This document shows positions 23,952-32,858 of a stretch of DNA of 64,000 nt, one piece after another (position 1 is the first letter of the stretch; each line of letters begins with the position of its first letter). Origin of the DNA: Streptomyces sp. NBC_00683 (lineage in GTDB: Bacteria > Actinomycetota > Actinomycetes > Streptomycetales > Streptomycetaceae); the NCBI RefSeq assembly GCF_036226745.1, contig NZ_CP109013.1, positions 5,456,001 to 5,520,000 of the forward strand, given 5' to 3'. The position numbers and the translations under genes are program-made. A model generated the notes under the pieces. That model was not told where the DNA came from and ran no database searches. It saw nothing but the letters and a program-made list of their open reading frames with translations.

Positions 23952-24962
23952 GTGACGAAACGACGACTCTCTCAGGTGGCCGAGTACGCAGGTGTCAGTG
24001 AGGCGACGGTCAGCCGTGTCCTCAACGGAAGCCCCGATGTGGCGAGCACGACGCGCGAGGCGGTGCTGAGCGCGCTGGACGTGTGCGGCATCGAGCGCCC
24101 GCTCCGCTACCGCGCCGAACGGGCCGCACTGATCGGCCTGGTCGTACCGGATCTGCAGAATCCGATCTTCTCCGCGTTCGCCGAGGCCCTGTGCGGGCTC
24201 CTGAACAAGCGCGGGCTCATACCCGTGCTCTGCACCCGGACCGCCGACGGCGTCTCCGAGGCCCACTACATCGAGATGCTGCTCCAGCAGAACATCGGCG
24301 GCATCGTGTTCATCGGCGCCAGCTATGCCGACGCGGGCCCGGAACACGGCCGTGTGCTGCGGGAACGCAAAGTTCCGATGGTGCTCCTCAACGCGGCGGA
24401 CGAGAACCTCGGTGTCGCTCAGGTCAGGGTGGACGACGCCCTCGCCGCGGACCAGGCGCTGACCCATCTCGCGGCCCTGGGGCACGAGCGGATCGGCATG
24501 ATCCTCGGCCCGGTGGGGCACGTCCCCTCGGCCAGGAAGCTCGCCGGGTTCGCGGCCTTCTGCGCACGCCGGGGAGTCGCCCCGGACGAGTGGCGGCGAC
24601 GGGTGACGCATGCGCTGTTCACCATGGAGGGCGGTGCCACCGCGCTGCCCCGACTGCTGGCCGAAGGGGTCACCGGCATCGTTTGCGCCAGCGACGCACT
24701 CGCGCTCGGAGCGGTGCGGGGGGCCCGCCGCCAGGGGGTGTCCGTGCCGCGGGACCTCTCCGTGGTGGGCTTCGACGATTCCCCGTTCATGGTGGCCACG
24801 GACCCGCCGCTGACCACCGCGCGGCAGCCGATCCTGGCGATGGCCTCGGCGGTGGTCGCCTCGCTCATGACGCAGATCGACGGCCATGCGGGCGCAAACG
24901 ACCTGATGATGTTCGACACCGAGCTCATCGTCCGAGGCTCCACAGCCGCCCGTCCCCGTTGA
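23952..24962 (+). CDS. LacI family transcriptional repressor
   Basis: Sugar-responsive repressor of 336 residues. The helix-turn-helix is at the extreme N-terminus (LSQVAEYAGVSEATVSRVLN), with the hinge helix further on. A periplasmic-binding-protein-like effector domain begins at ALIGLVVPDLQNPIFSAF and ends FDTELIVRGST. GTG 23952 is preferred because it places the HTH at residue 6 and GGGTGAG precedes it; GTG 23943 is an alternative. It precedes the transport and hydrolase genes, and its likely operators lie in both promoter regions. The inducer is probably an alpha-gluco-oligosaccharide (inference from the neighbouring GH87 and GH13 enzymes). Confidence 0.92.
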   Translation: MTKRRLSQVAEYAGVSEATVSRVLNGSPDVASTTREAVLSALDVCGIERPLRYRAERAALIGLVVPDLQNPIFSAFAEALCGLLNKRGLIPVLCTRTADGVSEAHYIEMLLQQNIGGIVFIGASYADAGPEHGRVLRERKVPMVLLNAADENLGVAQVRVDDALAADQALTHLAALGHERIGMILGPVGHVPSARKLAGFAAFCARRGVAPDEWRRRVTHALFTMEGGATALPRLLAEGVTGIVCASDALALGAVRGARRQGVSVPRDLSVVGFDDSPFMVATDPPLTTARQPILAMASAVVASLMTQIDGHAGANDLMMFDTELIVRGSTAARPR

Positions 24963-24997
24963 GCCGGCGGGGGTGCGCGGCGGGGCCCCCTCCCGTG

Positions 24998-25070
24998 TTT
25001 CTTGCGCAAGCCCCCGACATTAATTTCTTGCGTAGATGCATTGACTTCTTGCGTAACCGGCTTCTACCTT
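24998..25070 (+). promoter_or_regulatory. Promoter and triple operator of the oligosaccharide transport operon
   Basis: Three copies of a TTCTTGCG-(C/T)A motif start at 24999, 25025 and 25046. The first contains the perfect palindrome CTTGCGCAAG (25001-25010). A TTGACT -35 (25041-25046) and TACCTT -10 (25065-25070), 18 bp apart, straddle the third copy, so bound repressor would block the promoter. The LacI protein encoded upstream is the obvious ligand. Confidence 0.7.
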
Positions 25071-25134
25071 CAGCGCAGCTCAGTGCTCGGGGTCCGACAG
25101 CCCCGCAGTGGACCTCGAGGAAGGCACGATTCGC

Positions 25135-26508
25135 ATGGATGGCATGCCCGGCATCAGCAGACGTCAGGTTCTCGGTTCGGCGACGGCCGTCGCTCTGGCC
25201 CTTGCACTCACGGCCTGCGGCGGCTCCGCTCCCTCGTCCTCCGGTGTGGACAAGAACGGTGTGGTCACGGTCGTCGTGAACGGCATGCCGGCCAAGACGC
25301 AGCCGGTCGACCGCAAGAACTTCGAGGAGGACGTCAAAGCGTTCGAGAAGAGCCACCCGAAGATCAGGATCGACGCCCGCGAGGGCCAGATGGATCCGAA
25401 GACCTTCGCTGCCAAGCTCGCCGGCGGCCAGCTCGAGGACGTGTACTACGTCTACTTCACGGACCCCGCCGGACTGATCGAGCGCCGCCAGGCGGCCGAC
25501 ATCAGCAAGTACGTCGGGGACGTGCCGTACTTCAAGGACATCGACCCGGCGCTGATGAAGGTCTTCAAGGACGCCGACGGCAAGACGTACGGCCTTCCCA
25601 CCGGCAACTACTCGCTGGGCCTGCTCTACAACCGCGCCCTGTTCACGAAGGCCGGACTCGACCCCGACAAGCCCCCGGCCACCTGGGAGGAGGTGCGCAC
25701 GGCCGCCAAGAGGATCAGTGCGCTCGGTGACGGCACCGTCGGGTACGCCGACTACAGCAAGAACAACCAGGGCGGCTGGCACCTCACCTCGTGGATCTAC
25801 TCCATGGGCGGCGATGTCGCGAGCAAGCAGGACGGCAAGTGGAAGGCGGCGTTCGACAGCGATGCGGGACGCAAGGCACTCCAGGCGCTGCACGACATGC
25901 GCTGGACCGACAAGAGCATGGGCACCCGCCAGCTCCTGGAGATAGCCGACGTCCAGAAGATGATGGGCGCCGGAAAGCTCGGGATGTACATGGCAGGTCC
26001 CGACAACATCCCCACCATCGTCAAGCAGTTCGAGCGGGAGTACGAGGAGTACGGCCTGGCGGCACTGCCCGGCAACGCGACCCTCGGCGGCGGCGACGGC
26101 TTCATGTTCAACCCGAAGGCATCCCCGGAGAAGATCAGGGCCGGACTCCAGTGGGTCCAGTGGAAGTACCTGAGGAGCCCGGAGCGCGAGGCCGTGGACA
26201 GCAAGCGGGCCAAGGCCGACGGCGTACCCATCGGGCTGCCGCAGCCGAGGCTGTTCGCCGGTGGGACGCAGGCGAAGATCGACGAGATCCGCGCCGAGTA
26301 CGCCAACACCCCGGTGGGGAACTACCGGCCGTTCGTCGAGCGCAACGCGCAGGTGGAGACCAAGGTCGAGCCGCCCAACGCCCAGCAGCTCTACACCGTC
26401 CTCGACGGGGTCATGCAGTCCGTGCTGACCAAGGAGGACGCGGACATCGACGCCCTCCTGGCGGAGGCGGCGAAGAAGGCCGACGTCATCCTCGCCCCGG
26501 TGAAGTGA
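25135..26508 (+). CDS. Oligosaccharide ABC transporter substrate-binding lipoprotein
   Basis: CUT1-family binding protein of 457 residues. Its signal has both a twin-arginine motif (SRRQVLG) and a lipobox (LTAC), so it is probably a Tat-exported lipoprotein. The mature domain has the MalE-type fold with EKSHPKIRIDAREG near the start and a ligand-facing aromatic-rich middle. GAGGAAGG lies 10 bp ahead of ATG 25135; ATG 25144 is also possible. It is the first gene of the operon behind the triple operator. The sugar is probably an alpha-glucan oligomer given the downstream enzymes, but the sequence alone does not fix it. Confidence 0.9.
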   Translation: MDGMPGISRRQVLGSATAVALALALTACGGSAPSSSGVDKNGVVTVVVNGMPAKTQPVDRKNFEEDVKAFEKSHPKIRIDAREGQMDPKTFAAKLAGGQLEDVYYVYFTDPAGLIERRQAADISKYVGDVPYFKDIDPALMKVFKDADGKTYGLPTGNYSLGLLYNRALFTKAGLDPDKPPATWEEVRTAAKRISALGDGTVGYADYSKNNQGGWHLTSWIYSMGGDVASKQDGKWKAAFDSDAGRKALQALHDMRWTDKSMGTRQLLEIADVQKMMGAGKLGMYMAGPDNIPTIVKQFEREYEEYGLAALPGNATLGGGDGFMFNPKASPEKIRAGLQWVQWKYLRSPEREAVDSKRAKADGVPIGLPQPRLFAGGTQAKIDEIRAEYANTPVGNYRPFVERNAQVETKVEPPNAQQLYTVLDGVMQSVLTKEDADIDALLAEAAKKADVILAPVK

Positions 26509-26510
26509 CC

Positions 26511-27494
26511 GTGACCGCCCAGCCGCTCTCCTCCACCGTGGCGAAGAGCACCGACGAGGACGTGCCCCCGTCCGCACCCAGGCCCCCGGCCGGGGCGCGG
26601 ACGGGGGCCCGGGCGGGGAACTCACGCCTCCGCCGTGCGGTGCGCGAGAACCTGGTCGCGTACCTCTTCCTCGCCGCCGGTGTCCTCTGCTTCGCGCTCT
26701 TCTCCTGGTACCCGATCGTGCGCGGTGTCCTGCTCGGCTTCCAGCAGGTCACCTTCGCCGAACCCGCCCGGTGGGTGGGCCTGGACAACTTCCGGCGCCT
26801 GTTCGAGGATCCGCTGTTCCTGACCGCCTGGCAGAACACCGGCCACTTCACCCTGCTCGCCCTCGTGTTCGGCTTCGCCGCCCCGTTCGCCACCGCCGTC
26901 GTCCTGAACGAACTGCGGCACGGACGCCCGTACCTGCGCATGACCGTCTATCTGCCGGTCATGCTGCCGCCGATCGTGACCATGCTCCTCTGGCGCTGGT
27001 TCTACGACCCGGGTCCCGGCCTGTTCAACAGCGCGCTGGAGGTCTTCCACCTGCCGGCCCAGCAGTGGCTGGAGTCGGAGAACCTCGCGATGGTCTCCCT
27101 GGTCCTCGTCTCCACCTGGGCCAACATGGGCACCACCACCCTGATCTACCTCGCGGCGCTCGGCGGCATCCCCGGCGAGCTGTACGAGGCGGCCGAGCTC
27201 GACGGCGCGTCGATCAGGCAGCGGCTGTGGCACGTCACGATCCCGCAGATGCGGTTCATCCTGATGATCACGCTGCTGCTCCAGGTCATCGGCACCATGC
27301 AGGTCTTCGTCGAACCCTTCGTCCTCACCGGCGGCGGACCCGACGACGCCACCGTCACCGTGCTCCTGCTCCTCTACCGCTACGCCTTCGTCTACAACGA
27401 CTTCGGCCTGGCCAGCGCCATGAGCACCCTGCTCTTCGTGGTCCTCGGCCTCTTCTCCGTCGTCTATCTGCGCCTGACCCGGAGCAAGGGCTGA
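26511..27494 (+). CDS. Sugar ABC transporter permease (MalF type)
   Basis: Inner-membrane permease of 327 residues with a Pro/Ala-rich cytoplasmic N-terminus and about six transmembrane helices from residue 45 on (AYLFLAAGVLCFALFSWYPI). The EAA loop is YEAAELDGASIRQRLWHVTI. GTG 26511 has GGTGAAG upstream; GTG 26505 would overlap the binding-protein stop as GTGA. It pairs with the permease at 27508. No ATPase gene is present in the operon, so a shared ATPase such as MsiK, standard for Streptomyces CUT1 importers, is likely. Confidence 0.9.
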   Translation: MTAQPLSSTVAKSTDEDVPPSAPRPPAGARTGARAGNSRLRRAVRENLVAYLFLAAGVLCFALFSWYPIVRGVLLGFQQVTFAEPARWVGLDNFRRLFEDPLFLTAWQNTGHFTLLALVFGFAAPFATAVVLNELRHGRPYLRMTVYLPVMLPPIVTMLLWRWFYDPGPGLFNSALEVFHLPAQQWLESENLAMVSLVLVSTWANMGTTTLIYLAALGGIPGELYEAAELDGASIRQRLWHVTIPQMRFILMITLLLQVIGTMQVFVEPFVLTGGGPDDATVTVLLLLYRYAFVYNDFGLASAMSTLLFVVLGLFSVVYLRLTRSKG

Positions 27495-27507
27495 GAGGAC
27501 TGCTGCC

Positions 27508-28395
27508 ATGGCTGCCGAAACCCCCGTACGCACACTGATCGCACCCGCCGAGATGACCCGGCGCACCGGCAGGTTCCTCTACCGGTTCGTGCTCGTCGCC
27601 ACCCTGACCGGCTTCACGATCGCCTTCGTCTTCCCGCTCTACTGGATGACGACGGGAGCGGTGAAGTCGTCCTCCGAGCTCGCCGACCCCAACCCCACGC
27701 TGTTCCCCGAGAGCTGGCATCCGGAGAGCTACACCGAAGCCTGGACCAACGTCGGGCTCGGCCAGTTCTTCCTCAACACCCTGGTGCTGGCCCTCGGCGC
27801 CTGGCTGACCCAGATCCTGGTGGACGTGTCCGCCGCGTACGCGCTGTCCAAGCTCCGGCCGCTGCTCGGCAACGTCGTCCTCGGCATGATGCTGGCGACG
27901 CTCATGCTGCCGGTGTCCGCGCTGCTCGTACCGACGTACCTGACCGTGGTCGACGTGCCGCTCCTCCACGTCAACCTGATCAACACGCCGTTCGCGATCT
28001 GGCTCCCCGCCGCCGCCAACGCCTTCAACATCTTCATCCTCAAACGGTTCTTCGACCAGATACCCGCCGAACTCCTCGACTCCGCACGGATCGACGGGGC
28101 CGGCACGCTCAGGGTCCTGGTCTCGGTGGTCCTCCCGCTGTCCCGGCCGGTACTCGCCGTCGTGTCGATCTTCGCGGTCGTCGGCGTGTGGAAGGACTTC
28201 CTCTGGCCGATGCTCGTCCTCCCCGACGAGGCGAAGCAGCCGATCACCGTGGCACTCAACCGGCTCTCGGAGTTCATGCCGGCCAACCAGCTGCTGGCCG
28301 GGATGGTCATGGCGAGCATTCCCCTGCTCGTCCTCTTCCTGATCTTCCAGCGCCACATCATCGCGGGCCTCACCGCGGGCAGCCTCAAGGGCTGA
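27508..28395 (+). CDS. Sugar ABC transporter permease (MalG type)
   Basis: Inner-membrane permease of 295 residues with about six helices, starting near residue 22 (RFVLVATLTGFTIAFVFPLY). The EAA loop is LLDSARIDGAGTLRVLVSVV. A GAGAGGA ribosome site lies 9 bp before ATG 27508, and the gap to the preceding gene is 13 bp. It forms the translocation pore with the MalF-type partner. The next gene, a secreted beta-helix glycoside hydrolase, starts 35 bp after the stop and is probably cotranscribed. Confidence 0.9.
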   Translation: MAAETPVRTLIAPAEMTRRTGRFLYRFVLVATLTGFTIAFVFPLYWMTTGAVKSSSELADPNPTLFPESWHPESYTEAWTNVGLGQFFLNTLVLALGAWLTQILVDVSAAYALSKLRPLLGNVVLGMMLATLMLPVSALLVPTYLTVVDVPLLHVNLINTPFAIWLPAAANAFNIFILKRFFDQIPAELLDSARIDGAGTLRVLVSVVLPLSRPVLAVVSIFAVVGVWKDFLWPMLVLPDEAKQPITVALNRLSEFMPANQLLAGMVMASIPLLVLFLIFQRHIIAGLTAGSLKG

Positions 28396-28430
28396 CCCGA
28401 CCCATCCCCCCACAGGAAGGACACCCAGCC

Positions 28431-30947
28431 GTGTCTCCTGCACCAAGAGAGCGCTCCCAAGCCCTACGGTTCATCCTCCCCCTGCTCCTGTCGATGCTCG
28501 GCGCCCTGCTGTACGGGGCGGCGGCGCAGGCGGCCCCCACGACACTCGAAGCGGAGTCGGCCCGGCTGTCCGGCGGGGCCGCCGTGTCCACCGAACACGG
28601 CGGCTACACCGGATCGGGCTTCGTCGGCGGCTTCACCGACACCAACAAGGGCTCCGCTTCGGTGGCCTTCGACGTCACCGCCGAAGCGGCCGGCGGCGGC
28701 ACCCTCACCCTCCGGTACGCCAACGGCACCACCGCCACGATGACGCTGAGCCTGTACGTCAACGGAGCCAAGGTCCGCCAGGTCGCCCTCCCCGCCACGG
28801 CGAACTGGGGCACCTGGGCCACGCGCGAGGAGCCGGTGACCTACGCGAAGGGCGCCAACACCGTCGCTTGGACGTTCACCACCGCCGACAGCGGCAACGT
28901 CAACATCGACAACGCCACCGCGAACACCCCCACCACCCCCACGGATCCCGGCCCCACCACCCTGACCCACCAGGCCGAGGACGCCTTCGTCTCCGGCGGC
29001 CCGGCGCGGGCCACCGCCGCCACCGGCTACGAGGGCAGCGCCTACCTCTCCGGCTTCACCACCCCCGGAGCCCGCGCCGTCTTCGCGGTCGACGCCCCGA
29101 GCGCGGCCACCTACCCGCTGACCCTGCGCTACCGCACCGCCGACGCCACGGCCTCCACCGTCACCCTGCTCGCCAACGGCACCACCGTCCGCCGGGTGAC
29201 CCTGCCCGGCACCGGCGGCGCCTGGCAGAACGCGGCCACCGACGTCCCCCTGCGCGCCGCCCTCAACCACATCACCCTGCGCACCGCATCCGGTGACAAC
29301 GGCACCCTCCAGCTCGACGGCATAGGCGTCACCGGCTCCACACCCAACAGCACCCGCGGCGCGACCCTCCCGTACACCACGTACGAGGCGGAGAGCGGCA
29401 GCACCAACGCCACCACCATCGGCCCCGACCGCACCTACCTCACCGTCCCGTCCGAGGCGTCCGGCCGCAGGGCCGTCGTCCTGGACGCCACCGGCGAGTA
29501 CGTGCAGTTCACCCTGACCGAGCCCGCCAACGCCCTGACCCTGCGCTACTCCGTCCCGGACAACGCGGCAGGCACCGGCACCGCCGCCACACTCAGCGTC
29601 TACGCGGGCGGCACCCAGCTCCGCGACCTGCCCCTCAGCTCCAAGTACAGCTGGGTATACGGCGGTTACCCGTACAACAACGACCCCTCCCAGGGCTCCG
29701 GCCACCACTTCTTCGACGAGACCCGCACCCTGCTGACCGGACAGCTCCCGGCCGGCACCGTGCTGAAGTTCCAGAAGGACGCCGACGACACCGCCGCCTC
29801 CTACACCCTGGACCTCGTCGAGACCGAGACCGCACCGGCCGCCCTCGCCATGCCGTCCACCGGCTTCGTCTCCGCGACCACGCTCGGCGTCACCCCGGAC
29901 GACTCCACCGACGACACCAACGCCCTCAACTCGGCGCTCACCACGGCCACCTCGCAGGGCAAGGGGCTGTGGCTGCCCACCGGCACGTACAACATCTCCG
30001 GCCACGTCAACCTCACCGGAGCCGACCTGCGCGGCGCCGGCCAGTGGCACACCGTCCTGCGCGGCAGCAACGGCAAGGGCGGGCTCTTCGGACGCGGCGG
30101 CACCAGCAACGTCCAGGACCTGATGATCGCCGGTGACGTCTCCTACCGCGACGACGCCACCTTCGACGCCGCGATCGAGGGCGACTTCGGCAAGGGGTCC
30201 ACGCTGGCGAACATCTGGATGCAGCACACCAAGGTCGGCCTCTGGATCGACGCGCCGACCGACGGCCTGTACGCCTCCGGGCTCCGCATCCGCGACACCT
30301 TCGCGGACGGCGTCAACCTCCACAAGGGCACGAAGGCGAGCGAGGTCTCCCAGAGCAGCGTCCGCAACACCGGGGACGACGGACTCGCCATGTTCTCCGA
30401 GGCCCAGGCCGTCACCGACAGCGCGTTCCGCTTCAACACCGTGCAGCTCCCGATGCTCGCCAACACCGTCGGCATCTACGGCGGTCACGGCAACCGGGTC
30501 GAGGACAACGTCCTCGCCGACACGGTCACCGGCTCCTCCGGCATCGCGATCAGCAGCCGCTTCGCCCCGGTGCCGTTCAGCGGAACGACCTCCGTCCAGC
30601 GCAACACCCTGACCCGTACGGGCGGTTACGAACCCAACTGGCAGAGCAAGCTCGGCGCCCTGTGGATCTACGCCGACTCCTCCGACATCACCGCACCCGT
30701 CCTCGTCAAGGACAACGAGATCCTCGACAGCACCTACAGCGGGCTCCTCGTCTCCTGGCAGAAGAACGTCGCCGCACTCACCGTCGACGGTCTGAAGATC
30801 GACAAGGCCGGTTCGTACGGGATCGAGATCAACTCCGCGGGCGCCGGGACCTTCTCCCGCGTCACCGTCAGCGGCGCCACCGACGGCGGCCTGTCCAGCG
30901 CCGGCGGCTTCACGATCACCCGGGGTGCCGGCAACACCGGCTGGTAG
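28431..30947 (+). CDS. Secreted GH87-like beta-helix glucanase with two CBM6/35-type modules
   Basis: Exported enzyme of 838 residues. A signal peptide (hydrophobic residues 13-35, AAAQAAPTT) is followed by two carbohydrate-binding modules of the CBM6/35 type (TLEAESARLSGGA from about 37; LTHQAEDAFVSGG from about 180). A YEAESGSTN beta domain (about 320-475) comes next. The C-terminal right-handed beta-helix (about 485-838) carries Asp-rich motifs DGVNLHKG and NTGDDGLAMFS. This order resembles GH87 alpha-1,3-glucanases and mycodextranases, where paired Asp residues in the helix are catalytic. GTG 28431 has GGAAGGA upstream. The best guess is alpha-1,3-glucan (mutan or fungal wall glucan); another alpha-glucan is possible. 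Confidence 0.78.
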   Translation: MSPAPRERSQALRFILPLLLSMLGALLYGAAAQAAPTTLEAESARLSGGAAVSTEHGGYTGSGFVGGFTDTNKGSASVAFDVTAEAAGGGTLTLRYANGTTATMTLSLYVNGAKVRQVALPATANWGTWATREEPVTYAKGANTVAWTFTTADSGNVNIDNATANTPTTPTDPGPTTLTHQAEDAFVSGGPARATAATGYEGSAYLSGFTTPGARAVFAVDAPSAATYPLTLRYRTADATASTVTLLANGTTVRRVTLPGTGGAWQNAATDVPLRAALNHITLRTASGDNGTLQLDGIGVTGSTPNSTRGATLPYTTYEAESGSTNATTIGPDRTYLTVPSEASGRRAVVLDATGEYVQFTLTEPANALTLRYSVPDNAAGTGTAATLSVYAGGTQLRDLPLSSKYSWVYGGYPYNNDPSQGSGHHFFDETRTLLTGQLPAGTVLKFQKDADDTAASYTLDLVETETAPAALAMPSTGFVSATTLGVTPDDSTDDTNALNSALTTATSQGKGLWLPTGTYNISGHVNLTGADLRGAGQWHTVLRGSNGKGGLFGRGGTSNVQDLMIAGDVSYRDDATFDAAIEGDFGKGSTLANIWMQHTKVGLWIDAPTDGLYASGLRIRDTFADGVNLHKGTKASEVSQSSVRNTGDDGLAMFSEAQAVTDSAFRFNTVQLPMLANTVGIYGGHGNRVEDNVLADTVTGSSGIAISSRFAPVPFSGTTSVQRNTLTRTGGYEPNWQSKLGALWIYADSSDITAPVLVKDNEILDSTYSGLLVSWQKNVAALTVDGLKIDKAGSYGIEINSAGAGTFSRVTVSGATDGGLSSAGGFTITRGAGNTGW
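28446..28459. promoter_or_regulatory. CebR-like box inside the start of the GH87 gene
   Basis: AGAGAGCGCTCCCA matches the CebR operator TGGGAGCGCTCCCA at 12 of 14 positions. It lies in codons 6-10. The functional meaning is uncertain. Confidence 0.3.
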
Positions 30948-30956
30948 CCCGACGAC

Positions 30957-30990
30957 CGGTGCGGGCCCGCCCTGACGCGGGCCCGCACCG
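30957..30990 (+). terminator. Stem-loop between the GH87-like and GH13 genes
   Basis: 14-bp perfect stem CGGTGCGGGCCCGC / GCGGGCCCGCACCG with a 6-nt loop. It may separate or attenuate expression of the downstream GH13 gene. Confidence 0.75.
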
Positions 30991-31018
30991 CCTTTCACAT
31001 ACCGAGCAAGGAGTCTCA

Positions 31019-32635
31019 GTGACCACCCACTGGTGGCGGCACGCCGCGATCTACCAGATCTACGTACGCAGCTTCGCCGACGGCGACGGAGACGGTACCG
31101 GCGACCTCGCCGGAGTCCGCAGCCGCCTGCCGTACCTGCGCGAACTCGGCGTCGACGCCCTGTGGTTCACCCCCTGGTACACCTCGCCCATGGCCGACGG
31201 CGGCTACGACGTGGCGGACTACCGCGACATCGACCCGCTCTTCGGCACCCTCGCCGAGGCCGAACAGCTCGTCGTCGCGGCCCATGAGCACGGGCTGCGC
31301 GTCCTGATCGACCTGGTACCCAACCACTGCTCCGACCAGCACGTCTGGTTCCGCGACGCGCTCGCGGCGGGCCCGGGATCACCCGAGCGGGAACGCTTCT
31401 GGTTCGTCCCGGGCCGTGGCGGGAGCGGCGAACTCCCGCCCAACGACTGGACCTCCTACTTCGGCGGCAGCGCCTGGACGCGGGTGACGGAGGCGGACGG
31501 CAGCGCCGGGCCCTGGTACCTGCACATGTTCGCGCCCGAACAGCCGGACCTGAACTGGGAACACCCCGAGATACGGGCCGAGTTCGAGGACATCCTGCGG
31601 TTCTGGCTGGACCGGGGCGTCGACGGTTTCCGGATCGACGTGGCCCACGGGCTGGAGAAGAAGCCGGGCCTGCCGGACGTCGGCCCCGACCCAGACGTCA
31701 CGGACCTGCCCTACCAGGACTGCGACGCGGTGCACGACATCTACCGGTCCTGGCGCAAGATCCTCGACGAGTACGACGGCGAGCGCACGTTCGTCGGCGA
31801 GGTCTGGCTGCCGACGCCGGAGCAGTCGGCACGCTATCTGCGCCCGGACGAGCTCCACTCGGCGTTCAACTTCGACTTCCTGTGCTGTGCGTGGGACGCG
31901 GACGCGCTGCGCCGCGTCGTCGAGGAGACCCTCGCCGGGCACGCACCCGTGGCGGCGCCGCCCACCTGGGTGCTCTCCAACCACGACACGATCCGGCACG
32001 TCACGCGGTACGGACGGGCGGACACCTCGTTCGACATGGGGGACAAGCGGCTGCTCGACCCGAGCGATCCGGTCCTGGGCCGTCGCCGGGCGCGGGCGGC
32101 GGCACTGCTGACGCTGGCGCTGCCCGGCGGGGTGTACGTGTACCAGGGCGACGAGCTGGGCCTGCCCGAGGTCCAGGACCTGCCCGACGCGCTGATCCAG
32201 GACCCGACGTTCGTCCGCTCGGGCGGGGCGGACCGGGGGCGCGACGGGTGCCGTATCCCGCTGCCGTGGGGACCGGGCCCCTCGCTGGGCTTCTCGCCGG
32301 AGGGGGCCGCGGCCCCCTGGCTGCCGCAGCCGGAGTCCTGGTCCGCCCTGAGCGTGGCGGCGCAGCACACGGACCCGGAGTCCTTCCTCACCCTCTACCG
32401 TGCCGCGCTGGCGCTGCGCCGCGAACGCCTGGTGCCTCTGCCGGAGTCACTGACATGGGTGGAGTCGGGCGCGGGGACGGTGTGCTTCGACCGGGGCCCG
32501 GGCGGATTCCGCTGCCTGCTGAACGTCTCGGCGGCGCCGGTTCCCCTGCCCCGCGGCGCGGAAGTCCTGCTGGCCAGCGGCCCGCTCCCGGACGGCACCG
32601 TGCCCCCGGACACGACGGTGTGGCTGGCCCTCTAG
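31019..32635 (+). CDS. GH13 alpha-glucosidase (oligo-1,6-glucosidase type)
   Basis: Cytoplasmic alpha-amylase-family enzyme of 538 residues; there is no signal peptide. The conserved GH13 regions are DLVPNH, GFRIDVAHG (nucleophile Asp), VGEVWLP (acid/base Glu) and SNHD. The segment MADGGYDVADYRDIDP is typical of the exo-acting oligosaccharide alpha-glucosidases. GTG 31019 has AAGGAG upstream. It would hydrolyse oligomers brought in by the importer after extracellular cleavage by the GH87-like enzyme, giving glucose. Linkage preference (1,3; 1,4; 1,6) cannot be read from sequence alone. It is followed by a tandem repeat array. Confidence 0.9.
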   Translation: MTTHWWRHAAIYQIYVRSFADGDGDGTGDLAGVRSRLPYLRELGVDALWFTPWYTSPMADGGYDVADYRDIDPLFGTLAEAEQLVVAAHEHGLRVLIDLVPNHCSDQHVWFRDALAAGPGSPERERFWFVPGRGGSGELPPNDWTSYFGGSAWTRVTEADGSAGPWYLHMFAPEQPDLNWEHPEIRAEFEDILRFWLDRGVDGFRIDVAHGLEKKPGLPDVGPDPDVTDLPYQDCDAVHDIYRSWRKILDEYDGERTFVGEVWLPTPEQSARYLRPDELHSAFNFDFLCCAWDADALRRVVEETLAGHAPVAAPPTWVLSNHDTIRHVTRYGRADTSFDMGDKRLLDPSDPVLGRRRARAAALLTLALPGGVYVYQGDELGLPEVQDLPDALIQDPTFVRSGGADRGRDGCRIPLPWGPGPSLGFSPEGAAAPWLPQPESWSALSVAAQHTDPESFLTLYRAALALRRERLVPLPESLTWVESGAGTVCFDRGPGGFRCLLNVSAAPVPLPRGAEVLLASGPLPDGTVPPDTTVWLAL

Positions 32636-32644
32636 CTCCCGAGA

Positions 32645-32858
32645 CCGGACGGGCACACTTCAAAGGCCGGACGGGCACACTTCAAAGGCCGGACGGGCAC
32701 ACTTCAAAGGCCGGACGGGCACACTTCAAAGGCCGGACGGGCACACTTCAAAGGCCGGACGGGCACACTTCAAAGGCCGGACGGGCACACTTCAAGCCCG
32801 TCCGGGAACACTTCAAGGCCGGACGGGCACACTTCAAGCCCGTCCGGCGATTGAGGAC
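32645..32858. repeat. 22-bp tandem array ending in the dispersed palindromic element
   Basis: Nine CACTTCAA-containing units follow the GH13 stop. The first seven recur every 22 bp (unit GGCCGGACGGGCACACTTCA plus AA). The last units alternate the orientation of the GCCGGACGGGC core, and the array ends in TCAAGCCCGTCCGGCGATTG then AGGAC (32834-32858), the same arm as in the element at 7051. It looks like local amplification of part of that element. It may also act as a transcription barrier between the convergent GH13 and IclR genes. Confidence 0.9.

Noticed and set aside
28464..30998. 844-codon minus-strand frame
   Set aside because: Antisense to the GH87-like gene; its regular Gly/Val/Asp pattern mirrors the repeats of that gene.
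32645..32858. CRISPR array
   Set aside because: The 22-bp units are contiguous without unique spacers, and no cas genes are nearby. The Cas4-like nuclease at 48.2 kb lies far away in a helicase operon.
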